Assembly (NCBI RefSeq): GCF_036997485.1
Contig: NZ_JAWLPU010000003.1
Span: forward strand, 372,001 to 436,000
Source: Brachyspira pilosicoli
GTDB taxonomy: Bacteria > Spirochaetota > Brachyspiria > Brachyspirales > Brachyspiraceae
DNA: 64,000 bases
Reading direction: 5' to 3'
This document shows, in pieces, positions 26,333 to 35,010 of this stretch. The notes under the pieces were generated by a model. The model had not been told where the DNA came from. It saw only the letters and a program-made list of their open reading frames with translations, and did not search any database. The translations under genes and the position numbers were made by a program. Positions within the stretch are counted from its first letter, which is position 1; each line of letters opens with the position of its first letter.

Positions 26333-27238
26333 ATGTCAGCAAAAACTAAACTTTCTTTAAATCAAATGTCTTATAAGAATAAAGAGAAAATGTTAGCTTA
26401 TATACTTTTAAGTCCTGTATTAATCATATATATAGTGTTTATTTTCTATCCAGTTATTAATGGTATGATTAATGCATTTACAGATTTTAGTATATACAAT
26501 AACAATCCTCGTTTTGTATTCTTAGATAATTTTAAAGAGTTATTATCAAGTCCAGATTTTTTTGTGATTTTGATAAGAACTATTGTGTTTGTAGCTATAA
26601 CGGTAGCTATACAGTATGTGTTAGGATTAGCATTTGCTCTTTTACTTTCATTAGAGCTTCCTGGTACAGTTTGGCTTAGAAATTTTGCGATGCTTCCTTG
26701 GGTATTGCCTATGACAGCGGCAGTTTTATCATTTAACTGGATATTCCAAGCAGATTATGGTCTTTTAAATATATTTTTGAGAGCTATAGGAAAGCCTGAA
26801 TTAGTTAAATATTGGTTTGGAGATATTAATTTAGCTTTTCCTGCTGTAATTATAATACACGTATGGAGAAACGTACCTTTTTACGGACTTGTTTTGTATG
26901 CGGGGTTGAAAGGAATACCTAAAGATTTGTATGAAGCAGCAGATTTAGATGGTGCTTCAAAATGGCAGTTTTTTCAGAGAATAATTCTTCCTTTAATAAA
27001 GAAACAATCTATAGTTGTTATACTTTTACATATATTATTCACATTTAATAACACAGATATCATATTATTAGCTACAGGCGGCGGACCGGTTGGTATAACA
27101 AATGTAATGGCTGTTAATACTTATAATTTAATTTGGAATCAATACAGATTTGGTGTAGGTACTGCTTCAGCTGTAATTATGTTTATAATACTTATACCTG
27201 TAACTTTAATATCTTTACGTTCTTCAAATAAAGAATAA
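26333..27238 (+). CDS. Alpha-galactoside ABC transporter permease, MalF type
   Basis: This is an inner-membrane permease of about 301 residues. I chose the ATG at 26333 over a TTG at 26321; the ribosome-binding site is weak (GGA). It has about six TM segments beginning LAYILLSPVLIIYIVFIFYPVI and the EAA loop EAADLDGASKWQFFQRIILPL. It heads an operon with a second permease, a binding protein and melA, so the substrate is inferred to be an alpha-galactoside such as melibiose or raffinose. The ATPase subunit is absent, as in the operon at 11299. Confidence 0.9.
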   Translation: MSAKTKLSLNQMSYKNKEKMLAYILLSPVLIIYIVFIFYPVINGMINAFTDFSIYNNNPRFVFLDNFKELLSSPDFFVILIRTIVFVAITVAIQYVLGLAFALLLSLELPGTVWLRNFAMLPWVLPMTAAVLSFNWIFQADYGLLNIFLRAIGKPELVKYWFGDINLAFPAVIIIHVWRNVPFYGLVLYAGLKGIPKDLYEAADLDGASKWQFFQRIILPLIKKQSIVVILLHILFTFNNTDIILLATGGGPVGITNVMAVNTYNLIWNQYRFGVGTASAVIMFIILIPVTLISLRSSNKE

Positions 27239-27259
27239 TTAAAAACGGAGTGCTTATTT

Positions 27260-28105
27260 ATGAACAAGAAAAAAGTAATTTTATTATCAGAATATGCTGC
27301 CTTAATACTTTATTATTTAATATTTTTTATACCTGTGCTATGGGTATTCTATTCATCTTTTAGATTAGATACTGCATTATTTTCAGGTAAAATATTTCAA
27401 AATGACGGCGGTCTAACTTTAAAGCATTATAAAGATGTATTATTTCCGGGAGCAGATGCAGGCTCCAATTTCCCTATATACACCTTTAACTCTTTTAAAA
27501 TAGCATTTATAGCTGTATTAGTAGTTGTTTTTGTAGGGCTTACAGGTGCTTATGTACTTTCAAGATATAGAATGAAATATAAAAATGCTTTAATGCTTAC
27601 TTTAATGTCATCACAGATGTTTCCGGGGGTATTGGTATTATTATCATTATTTTCATTCTTTTATAAATTAAATTTAACAGATTCTATATTTGCTATAGCC
27701 TTAGGTCATGCTATAGGTGGAATACCTTTTGCTTTGATGATGATGAAAAGTTACATAGATGCTATTCCTGTAGAGCTTGATGAATCTGGAAGAATAGATG
27801 GTCTTAGTGCTTCTGGTATATTATTTAGAATAATATTGCCTTTGGCTGCTCCTGGTATAGCGGTTGCTGCCTTTTATGCTTTTATGGCTTCTTGGGGAGA
27901 CTATATGTATTCTTTAGTTCTTTCTACAAGTTTGCATTCTACTACTTTGCCTTTAGGTTTGGCAAGATACTTCTCTTCACAGCAAATTAAGTGGGGATTA
28001 ATTAATGCTGCTACTATAGTGAGCATACTACCTACTGTTGTAATATTTGCTATGCTTCAAAGACAAGTTGTATCAGGTCTTACAAGCGGAGCCGTTAAGG
28101 GATAA
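27260..28105 (+). CDS. Alpha-galactoside ABC transporter permease, MalG type
   Basis: This 281-residue inner-membrane permease is the partner of the preceding gene. It shows an N-terminal TM segment with IPVLWVFYSSFR, an EAA-like loop in which the motif reads ELDESGRIDGLSASGILFRIILPL, and the typical C-terminal VVSGLTSGAVKG. The start has GGAG about 9 nt ahead. The 95-nt gap to the next gene holds no strong terminator, so cotranscription with the binding-protein gene is expected. Confidence 0.9.
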   Translation: MNKKKVILLSEYAALILYYLIFFIPVLWVFYSSFRLDTALFSGKIFQNDGGLTLKHYKDVLFPGADAGSNFPIYTFNSFKIAFIAVLVVVFVGLTGAYVLSRYRMKYKNALMLTLMSSQMFPGVLVLLSLFSFFYKLNLTDSIFAIALGHAIGGIPFALMMMKSYIDAIPVELDESGRIDGLSASGILFRIILPLAAPGIAVAAFYAFMASWGDYMYSLVLSTSLHSTTLPLGLARYFSSQQIKWGLINAATIVSILPTVVIFAMLQRQVVSGLTSGAVKG

Positions 28106-28200
28106 TGGTTTTATTAATCAGAAAATAATGTTTATAATTATATTAATTTATGAATAAGAAATATTTATTTACTAATATAGCAAAAAATAAGGAGTAAAAA

Positions 28201-29490
28201 ATGAAAAAAATATTCAAATTATTAGTTTTACTTACAGCAGTATTAGCATTATTTGCCTGCTCTAAAAAAGAGGCTGCTTCAAGTAATGAAATAGTTCAGT
28301 GGTCTCAGTTTTTAGACCCTACTATACCATTGTACAAAGTAAAAAAACCAGTGTATGATGAATACCTTAAAAACAATCCTATGCCTATGCCTTTCGCTCA
28401 AGATACAGGTCCTGCTTTGTATAGAGAAAGAGCTCAAAGATATTTACTTCAAGGAAAATCTGGTTATCCTGACCTTTTGGAAGGAACTTTAGAACAAGTT
28501 TATAGTTATATAGCAGCTGGAATGGCAGCACCTATTGAAGACTTGTTTAATAATGATCCTGATAAAGATATTTTTGCTAAATCTCTTGTAGATGCATTTA
28601 CTATTGACGGACACATGTATGCTTTCCCTAATGTTGCTAATGTTCGTTTATTAATCTACAGAAAAGATTTGCTTCAAAAATATAATCTTAATGTTCCTGC
28701 TACTTGGGCTGATTTAATTAATGTTGCTAAAACTATAAAAGAGAAAGAGTGAATAAACGGATTTATGTTTACTACACAAACTAAAGAAGTAAGAGCTTTC
28801 CAAGAGTTTATGAGTTTTTATTATACTTTAGCTAATAATATTTATGAAGTAAAAGATGGAAAAGCTACCTATGTTGCAGATAAAGCCAATTTTGAAAAAG
28901 TTCTTCAATTATATAAAGATTTGTTTACAGTTGCTATAGACCCTAATTCTAAAGGTCAGGATTGGAAAGCTGTAGATTATGGTATAACTGGAGGACAGGT
29001 TGCTATGGTTACAGATGGTCCTTGGATTTGGGAGCACATGACTGAAGATCCTGCAAGAGGAACTATTATATCTAATTTAGGTGTAGCTCCTATACCAGTA
29101 CCAGTTGCTGGTCAGCCAAGCGGTACTTATATGGAAGTTAAGGGGTATGTTATAAATCCATATAGTGCTCAGGAAAAAAGAGAGAATGTTTATAATGCTG
29201 TAAAAATGTTGGTAGATAAGCCTTTTATAGAATTAGAAGTTAAATATTCTTCTGCTCCTTCTATAAGAAGCGATATTAAAAGTGAAACTGAATTCGGTCA
29301 GGCTTTCTCTGACAACTTAGATACAGGAAAAGTGTTAGAGTTTATAAACTGGGATATACCTCAAAATTATATAATAGATGCTATACAAAGTGTTATATAT
29401 GAAAGAGCTACACCTCAGGAAGCAGCTAATACTTTAGATAAACAGTTAAAAGATTATGAATCTCAAGCTGTTGTACAACAAGAAAATTAA
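28201..29490 (+). pseudogene. Alpha-galactoside-binding lipoprotein gene interrupted by an in-frame TGA
   Basis: This is a family-1 solute-binding lipoprotein, 429 codons including the internal stop, with signal MKKIFKLLVLLTAVLALFAC and normal binding-protein motifs in both halves. A single TGA at 28750-28752 lies after KTIKEKE. The same frame continues at once with INGFMFTTQTKEVRAF and runs to a normal end. The interruption is where related proteins have Gly, so a G-to-T change of GGA would explain it. No frameshift or other decay is visible. It is therefore either a very recent nonsense mutation, a sequencing error, or a site of readthrough. Reinitiation at the ATG at 28765 would give a 241-residue fragment without a signal peptide. 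Confidence 0.8.
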
Positions 29491-29506
29491 TATAAAGTAA
29501 AAATAT

Positions 29507-29563
29507 AAAATATCCAGCAATAATATTATTATTAATGGTTAAGAAATTGTTGGATATTTTTTT
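29507..29563 (+). terminator. Hairpin with T-run between binding-protein gene and melA
   Basis: AAAATATCCAGCAAT pairs with ATTGTTGGATATTTT (one mismatch or wobble), followed by a T-run. It may end or attenuate transcription ahead of melA, so melA could have its own promoter. Confidence 0.7.
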
Positions 29564-29600
29564 AATATATGATTAATATTTTATTAAAGGAAAAATTAGA

Positions 29601-30917
29601 ATGGCAAAGATAACATTTATTGGAGCTGGAAGTACTATATTTGCAAAAAATGTTTTGGGCGATTGTATGCTTACAGAAAGTTTATGGGATAGTGAGATAG
29701 CTTTATATGACATAGATGCTGTTAGATTAAAAGAATCTGGCGATATGCTTGAGGCTATGAACAAAAAAATAAATAATGGAAGAGCTAAAATCACTTCATA
29801 TTGCGGGGTTGAAAAAAGAAAAGATGCTATAAAGAACGCTGATTTTATAGTTACTGCAATACAAGTTGGAGGATATGACCCTTGCACTATTACCGATTTT
29901 GAAATACCTAAAAAGTATGGTCTTAGACAAACTATTGCTGATACGCTTGGAATAGGGGGGATATTTAGAACTTTAAGAACATTACCTGTTTTTGAAGACA
30001 TAGCAAGAGATATAGAAGAATATGCTCCTAATGCTTGGCTTTTGAACTATGTCAATCCTATGGCTATGATTACTGGTTTTATGCTAAGATATACTGGTGT
30101 AAAGACTGTAGGTTTATGTCATAGTGTTCAGGTATGTTCAAAAGATTTATTAGAAAGTTTGGGTATGGAAGATAAAGTAGAAGGCAGAAAAGATTTTATT
30201 GCTGGAATAAACCATATGGCTTGGCTTCTTGATATAAGAGATAAAAACGGAAAAGATTTATATCCTGAAATTAAAAAAAGGGTAGCTGAAAAAACTGAAA
30301 AGCATAAAGATATGGTAAGATTTGAGTATATCAAGAAACTCGGATACTACTGTACAGAATCAAGTGAGCATAATGCAGAATATAATCCTTTTTTTATAAA
30401 AAGCAAATATCCTGAATTGATTGATAAATTTAATATACCTTTGGACGAATATCCAAGAAGATGTATTAAACAAATAGAAGACTGGAAAAGAGACAGTCAG
30501 AATCTTTTAGACGGAGAATTTTTAAATCATAAACGTTCAAAAGAATATGGTTCTTTTATAATGAATGCAATATTAACTAATGAGCCTTATAAAATTGGAG
30601 GCAACATAATCAATAATGGCGTTATAGAAAATTTAGACAGAGATGCTTGTGTAGAGGTGCCTTGTTTAGTGGACTCTAACGGTATACAGCCTACTTATGT
30701 TGGTAAATTGCCTGTTCAATTAGCTGCTATGAATATGACTAATGTAAATGTTCAGCTTATTACAATAGAAGCTCATGTAACTAAAAAATTAGAGCATATA
30801 TATCATGCTGCTATGCTTGACCCTCATACTGCTTCTGAATTGTCTATAGATGATATAGTGGCATTATGTGATGACCTTATAAAAGAGCATGGAAATTGGC
30901 TTCCTAAATATAAATAA
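29601..30917 (+). CDS. melA: Alpha-galactosidase, glycoside hydrolase family 4 (NAD and Mn dependent)
   Basis: This 438-residue cytoplasmic enzyme hydrolyses alpha-galactosides such as melibiose to galactose plus the rest of the sugar, by the oxidation-elimination mechanism of GH4. It starts MAKITFIGAGST, the nucleotide-binding GAGS of the Rossmann fold. It has TIADTLGIGGIFRTLRTLP and LLNYVNPMAM, and the metal motif CHSVQ with Cys 173 and His 174 that separates MelA-type GH4 enzymes from the CN-type phospho-glucosidases. The C-terminal half has CTESSEHNAEY, DEYPRRC, EVPCLVDSNGIQPT and YHAAMLDPHTASEL, all very close to E. coli MelA. Its neighbours supply the transporter for its substrate. Confidence 0.92.
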   Translation: MAKITFIGAGSTIFAKNVLGDCMLTESLWDSEIALYDIDAVRLKESGDMLEAMNKKINNGRAKITSYCGVEKRKDAIKNADFIVTAIQVGGYDPCTITDFEIPKKYGLRQTIADTLGIGGIFRTLRTLPVFEDIARDIEEYAPNAWLLNYVNPMAMITGFMLRYTGVKTVGLCHSVQVCSKDLLESLGMEDKVEGRKDFIAGINHMAWLLDIRDKNGKDLYPEIKKRVAEKTEKHKDMVRFEYIKKLGYYCTESSEHNAEYNPFFIKSKYPELIDKFNIPLDEYPRRCIKQIEDWKRDSQNLLDGEFLNHKRSKEYGSFIMNAILTNEPYKIGGNIINNGVIENLDRDACVEVPCLVDSNGIQPTYVGKLPVQLAAMNMTNVNVQLITIEAHVTKKLEHIYHAAMLDPHTASELSIDDIVALCDDLIKEHGNWLPKYK

Positions 30918-30933
30918 ATATTATATATAAAGT

Positions 30934-30968
30934 AAAAAAGAGGGGGGATATATTCCCTCCTTTTTTTA
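30934..30968 (+). terminator. Terminator after melA
   Basis: A G-rich arm (AAAAAAGAGGGGGG) and a CCCTCC arm followed by seven T residues form a G-C rich hairpin 16 nt after the melA stop. Confidence 0.75.
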
Positions 30969-30992
30969 TATAGAATGTAAATAGCGTTATAT

Positions 30993-31967
30993 TTATTTTT
31001 TTAGTTTATCTCTATGGCTTCTATAAATTATTATAGGCATATCTCCTGTTATTAGTTTTTCTTCTTTCATTCCTAAATATGATTCCTTAGAGCTTTGAGT
31101 TTTTACTACATCTTTATCTTGCTTTAATACATAAGCTGAGAATTTTTTGCCTATAAAGTTTACTATATTTTTTATTATTGGTATATTTACAACTTTTTGA
31201 TAAAATCTAATATAAACAACAGTGTTTTCATCATCAACAGGAGCAAATGCTGCAAATACTCTCATCTTTTCAAATATGTAATTTTGCCAAATATTAGGAA
31301 AATAAAAATATAAAAAATATTTAAAATCTTCTTTTTTCATTTCAGAAGCACTTAATGCTTTTTGTCCGTTATCAATAACATTATTTACATAAAACTTTAA
31401 TGTATTAGTATCTTCATTTAGTTCAACTAATGGACCATTAACTACTGTTTTATTTCCTTTGCCTATTGTATTATAATGAACAAAGGCTACATGAACTACA
31501 TCGAGCTGATTTTCTATGCATCTTGTATAATGATTATGCCACTCATCTCTTATTGTAGAATAAGAAAACTTTTTATCTTTTAAATCATCTGGAAACATTA
31601 TTTTATCATTAATTTTATCTTTATCTCCATACCATAACCATATTAAGCCATAAAGCTCTCTCACTTCATAGCTTTCAACAAAAAATCTTTCATCAACTTT
31701 AGTATTTTTTCCATTAGCAGGAATCATTACAACTTTGCCGTTTTTATTAAATTGAAAACCATGAAAAGGACAAGCTATATTGTTTCCGCATACTTTTCCA
31801 GAGGATAATGAAGCCCCCCTATGACAGCATTTATCTTCTATACAGCATATATTATTATTTTCATCTCTCCAGAACACTAGATTTTTATTTAATCTTTTAG
31901 CGAAGAGCGGTTTATTTTTCTTTACTTCTTTAGAGTCTAAGACTCCATACCACATATTGTATATCAT
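30993..31967 (-). CDS. Rieske [2Fe-2S] non-heme iron oxygenase, PaO/vanillate demethylase-like
   Basis: This 324-residue protein has an N-terminal Rieske domain with Cys 47-x-His 49 (CCHRG) and Cys 66-x-x-His 69 (CPFHGF). A catalytic domain follows with NQLDVVHVAFVH, supplying Asp 156, His 159 and His 164 as the mononuclear-iron ligands. The family hydroxylates or demethylates organic substrates using O2, with electrons from a reductase partner. No reductase is adjacent. The gene stands alone; it is convergent with melA. An O2-dependent enzyme is unusual for an organism whose relatives are anaerobic, and the substrate is unknown. AAGGA precedes the ATG. Confidence 0.85.
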   Translation of the reverse strand: MIYNMWYGVLDSKEVKKNKPLFAKRLNKNLVFWRDENNNICCIEDKCCHRGASLSSGKVCGNNIACPFHGFQFNKNGKVVMIPANGKNTKVDERFFVESYEVRELYGLIWLWYGDKDKINDKIMFPDDLKDKKFSYSTIRDEWHNHYTRCIENQLDVVHVAFVHYNTIGKGNKTVVNGPLVELNEDTNTLKFYVNNVIDNGQKALSASEMKKEDFKYFLYFYFPNIWQNYIFEKMRVFAAFAPVDDENTVVYIRFYQKVVNIPIIKNIVNFIGKKFSAYVLKQDKDVVKTQSSKESYLGMKEEKLITGDMPIIIYRSHRDKLKK

Positions 31968-32479
31968 ATGTTTATCCTTAATTTAATATCAACATTTCAT
32001 AATTATATACCTTTATTTTAATAAATAAACATTTTATAAGATGAATTTTATAATAAATTATAGATGTATTATTAATTTTTTTGTTGATTATAAGTTGTAA
32101 AAATATATTAAGAATTTTTTATTTTGTATATTTTTATGTTTTTATTATTTGCGGGGACTAGCCCCCACACCCCCAGTTCTTTTGTTGCCACAAAGAACCA
32201 AAAAGGCTATTTTTTAGCTAAAATATACACTTTATTTTATATATTTCAAATAAAACTTAATAATATAAAATTGATAAAATATGGTTATTTATTATATGTA
32301 AACATTTTATGTATGTTTTTTATTCTAATAAGTAAATATTTTATAATTTAAAATTTATAAAAATTACTACAATTATAATCTTTTATATGCTTGTTATTAA
32401 TATTTTTTAATATATAATACTATAGAAAATAATTCAGTTTTTCAATTTTTTTAATAAATTAATTTAAGGAAATAATAAT
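31968..32479. other. Intergenic region containing one dispersed repeat
   Basis: The spacer between divergent genes is about 510 bp. Besides repeat A at 32129-32209 it is AT-rich. I see no gene and no clear promoter beyond AAGGAAA before ychF. Confidence 0.5.
32129..32209 (+). repeat. Dispersed structured repeat A, copy 2
   Basis: Same repeat as 8214-8285: a GGGGACTAGCCCC hairpin, CCACACCCCCA, then TTCTTTTGTTGCCACAAAGAA, which can also fold. The 5' part TTTTTATGTTTT is shared with the inverted copy at 41299. Confidence 0.7.
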
Positions 32480-33580
32480 ATGGCTTTATCTATAGGAATT
32501 GTAGGACTTCCAAACGTAGGAAAATCAACACTTTTTAATGCACTAACAAATGCTCATGCAGAGGCAGCTAATTATCCGTTTTGTACTATAGATAAAAATG
32601 AAGCCACTGCCATAATAAAAGATGAAAGAGTAGATAAATTAGCAAATCTTTTTAAATCAAAAAAGAAAGTTTATAACACTACTACATTTGTTGATATAGC
32701 AGGACTTGTAAAGGGAGCTTCTAAAGGGGAGGGGCTTGGCAACAAATTCCTTTCACATATTAGAGAAGTTAATGCTGTGCTTCATGTTGTGAGAGTATTT
32801 GAAGATGGAAACATTACTCATATAGGAGAAGTTGATCCATTAAGAGATTTAGACATTATATTAACAGAGCTTATGCTTGCAGACATTGAAACGCTTAATG
32901 CAAGAATGGAAAGACAAAAAAAGGTTGCTAAAGGAAGCAAAGCAAAAGCAGTAGAAGAAGAGATTGCATTGCTTGAAAAAATACTTCCAGAGTTAAACAA
33001 TTTTAAGCCAATATTTAGTTTAGATTTAACTGATTCAGAAAAAGATATATTAAAACCATTATTTTTATTAACATCAAAAAGCATGATGATAGGGGCTAAC
33101 TTATCAGAAAATGAATTAGCTAACCCAGAAAAAAATTCTCATTATGTAACACTTCAAAATTATGCCAAAGAAAGAAATATAGAGCTTATACCTTTCAGTG
33201 CTAAAATAGAAGCAGACTTACAGGATTTGGATGAAGAGGAGAGATTAAGTTATTTAGCAGATTTAGGAGTTAAAGAATCTGGAGTAGAGAGATTAACTAA
33301 AGCAGGACATAAATTATTAAAGCTTTTAACATTCCTTACTTCTGGAGAAGATGAAACAAGGGCTTGGACTGTGAGAGAAGGTGCTTATGCTCCAGAGGCT
33401 GCTGGGGTTATACACAGTGATTTTGAGAGGGGATTTATTAGTGCTGAGGTTATTAACTGTGATAAACTTTTGGAGCTTGGAAGTTTTGTTAAGGCTAAAG
33501 AGGCTGGTGCTATTAGGCTTGAGGGAAAGCAGTATCTTATGCAAGAGGGTGATGTTGTAACTTTTAGGTTCAATGTTTAA
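32480..33580 (+). CDS. ychF: Obg-like GTPase/ATPase YchF
   Basis: This 366-residue cytoplasmic TRAFAC-class P-loop NTPase is the YchF/OLA1 type. The P-loop GLPNVGKST is at residues 8-16, the DxxG motif reads DIAGLVKGASKGEGLGNKFL, and the C-terminal TGS domain includes TRAWTVREGAYAPEAAGVIHSDFERGFI. In E. coli YchF binds ribosomes and ATP and modulates stress responses. Full family length, AAGGAAA ribosome-binding site, and no operon partners visible. Confidence 0.97.
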   Translation: MALSIGIVGLPNVGKSTLFNALTNAHAEAANYPFCTIDKNEATAIIKDERVDKLANLFKSKKKVYNTTTFVDIAGLVKGASKGEGLGNKFLSHIREVNAVLHVVRVFEDGNITHIGEVDPLRDLDIILTELMLADIETLNARMERQKKVAKGSKAKAVEEEIALLEKILPELNNFKPIFSLDLTDSEKDILKPLFLLTSKSMMIGANLSENELANPEKNSHYVTLQNYAKERNIELIPFSAKIEADLQDLDEEERLSYLADLGVKESGVERLTKAGHKLLKLLTFLTSGEDETRAWTVREGAYAPEAAGVIHSDFERGFISAEVINCDKLLELGSFVKAKEAGAIRLEGKQYLMQEGDVVTFRFNV

Positions 33581-33661
33581 TTTTCTTTATATAAGACTTT
33601 AAAGAATTTAATTCCAAATAAAAAATAAGATATGAAATAAGAATATCAAAAAAATAATAAA

Positions 33662-34918
33662 ATGAAACCGAATTTTGAAGCTAAATATATCAAATTATAT
33701 GTACTTTCATCGTTTATAGGTGCTACAGTTGGTTTTATAGTGTCTTTTTATAGAATGATATTATATAGACTAAGCATTAATGTTTTTTATGTTTCAAATT
33801 TTATTCTTAGCAAATGGTATTATCCTATAATAATGTTTATAGTTTTAATTTCTCTTGGTTCTCTTATAGGGCTTATATTAAGGCATTATCCTCAAATAAG
33901 AGGTGCAGGAGTTCCTCAAATAAATTATTACCTATCTCTTAATGAACCTAAAAATATTGTTGTTGAAATAATATTAAAACTTTTTGGAAGTATGATATCT
34001 TTTGCAAGCGGACTTTCACTCGGTAGGGCTGGTCCTTCTATGCATATAGGCACACTTGTTGGGCTTTTTTATCATAAACATTTTTACACTCATATATCTA
34101 AATATAGAAGATATCTTATAATAGCCGGTGCTTGTGCTGGTATGACAGCTACTTTTAGTGCACCATTTACAGGAATTGCTTTCTCTTTTGAAGAGCTTAA
34201 AGAAAATAAAAATCATATAGTTTTTGTTTGTATAGCACTCTCTTCAATATTTTCTATACTTGTAATAGAGCATATTTTAGGTCAATCTATGATACTTAAT
34301 TTTAATTTGCCAAGAATACTTGAAGTAAGACATTATATATCTTTACTTCCTTTGGGTTTAATATGCGGACTTCTTGCTTCTTTTCAAAATATACTTATGA
34401 ATACATTTAGTAAATTTTATCAGAATATTAAAAATGACATACTTCGTCCCGTGCCTGCTTTTATAACTGCGGGTATTATGATAATGTTTTTTCCTTATGT
34501 ATTAGGAAGCGGAGATTTGCTTATAGGTAGTATAGTAATGGATAAATTTCCTATATATATGTTATTTATTCTTATATTTGTTAAGCTTTTTTATACATCA
34601 GTATGTTCTACATCTGGGGCTGTGGGGGGAGTATTTTTTCCTACTTTTATTCTTGGCTCTTCTATAGGTTCTTTGTATGATATTTTTTTGGTGCATTATT
34701 TTCCAGAATATGCTATGTATGGAGATTTGTTTATAGTTTTAGGTATTACTTCTATGATGTCTGGTATTACAAGAACGCCTATAATGGTATGCATATTAAT
34801 ATTAGAGATATCAAGTTCCGTTTCAAATTTTGTTGCCCTTATGATAGTCGCTATAATATCGTATATGGTAGCTAAAGTTCTTGGAGTAACTTCTATATAT
34901 GATTTCAAAGAAGATTAA
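33662..34918 (+). CDS. ClC-family chloride channel/transporter lacking the gating glutamate
   Basis: This 418-residue protein has about ten or more membrane helices. The three anion-site segments are recognisable: GAGVPQ (residues 81-86), GRAGPSMHIG (121-130) and GGVFFPTFILG. In ClC-ec1 the second motif is GREGP, where the glutamate (E148) gates chloride and takes part in proton exchange. Here codon 123 is GCT, alanine. The adjacent-glutamate motif corresponding to E202/E203 is kept as E177-E178. The serine of GSGIP is also alanine. By analogy with E148A of ClC-ec1 and with CLC-K channels, this protein may work as an uncoupled chloride channel. No CBS domains are present. Confidence 0.9.
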   Translation: MKPNFEAKYIKLYVLSSFIGATVGFIVSFYRMILYRLSINVFYVSNFILSKWYYPIIMFIVLISLGSLIGLILRHYPQIRGAGVPQINYYLSLNEPKNIVVEIILKLFGSMISFASGLSLGRAGPSMHIGTLVGLFYHKHFYTHISKYRRYLIIAGACAGMTATFSAPFTGIAFSFEELKENKNHIVFVCIALSSIFSILVIEHILGQSMILNFNLPRILEVRHYISLLPLGLICGLLASFQNILMNTFSKFYQNIKNDILRPVPAFITAGIMIMFFPYVLGSGDLLIGSIVMDKFPIYMLFILIFVKLFYTSVCSTSGAVGGVFFPTFILGSSIGSLYDIFLVHYFPEYAMYGDLFIVLGITSMMSGITRTPIMVCILILEISSSVSNFVALMIVAIISYMVAKVLGVTSIYDFKED

Positions 34919-34964
34919 AGAACATTAAATAAATAATAGTTAATTAAATAAAAGATAATAAAAA

Positions 34965-35000
34965 AGCCGCCTAAAAATAATAGACGGCTATAATTTTTTT
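34965..35000. terminator. Bidirectional terminator
   Basis: AGCCGCCTA and TAGACGGCT (one mismatch) form a stem with T-runs on both strands between the convergent ClC and symporter genes. Confidence 0.75.
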
Positions 35001-35010
35001 AGTTATATAT

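Noticed and set aside
28750-28752. TGA read as selenocysteine or tryptophan
   Set aside because: TGA is used as a normal stop elsewhere in the window (DnaG, the MalF-type permease before 13589), and no hairpin of SECIS type is evident.
32124-32351. Open frame of 75 codons
   Set aside because: It runs through repeat A and AT-rich spacer and lacks a ribosome-binding site.
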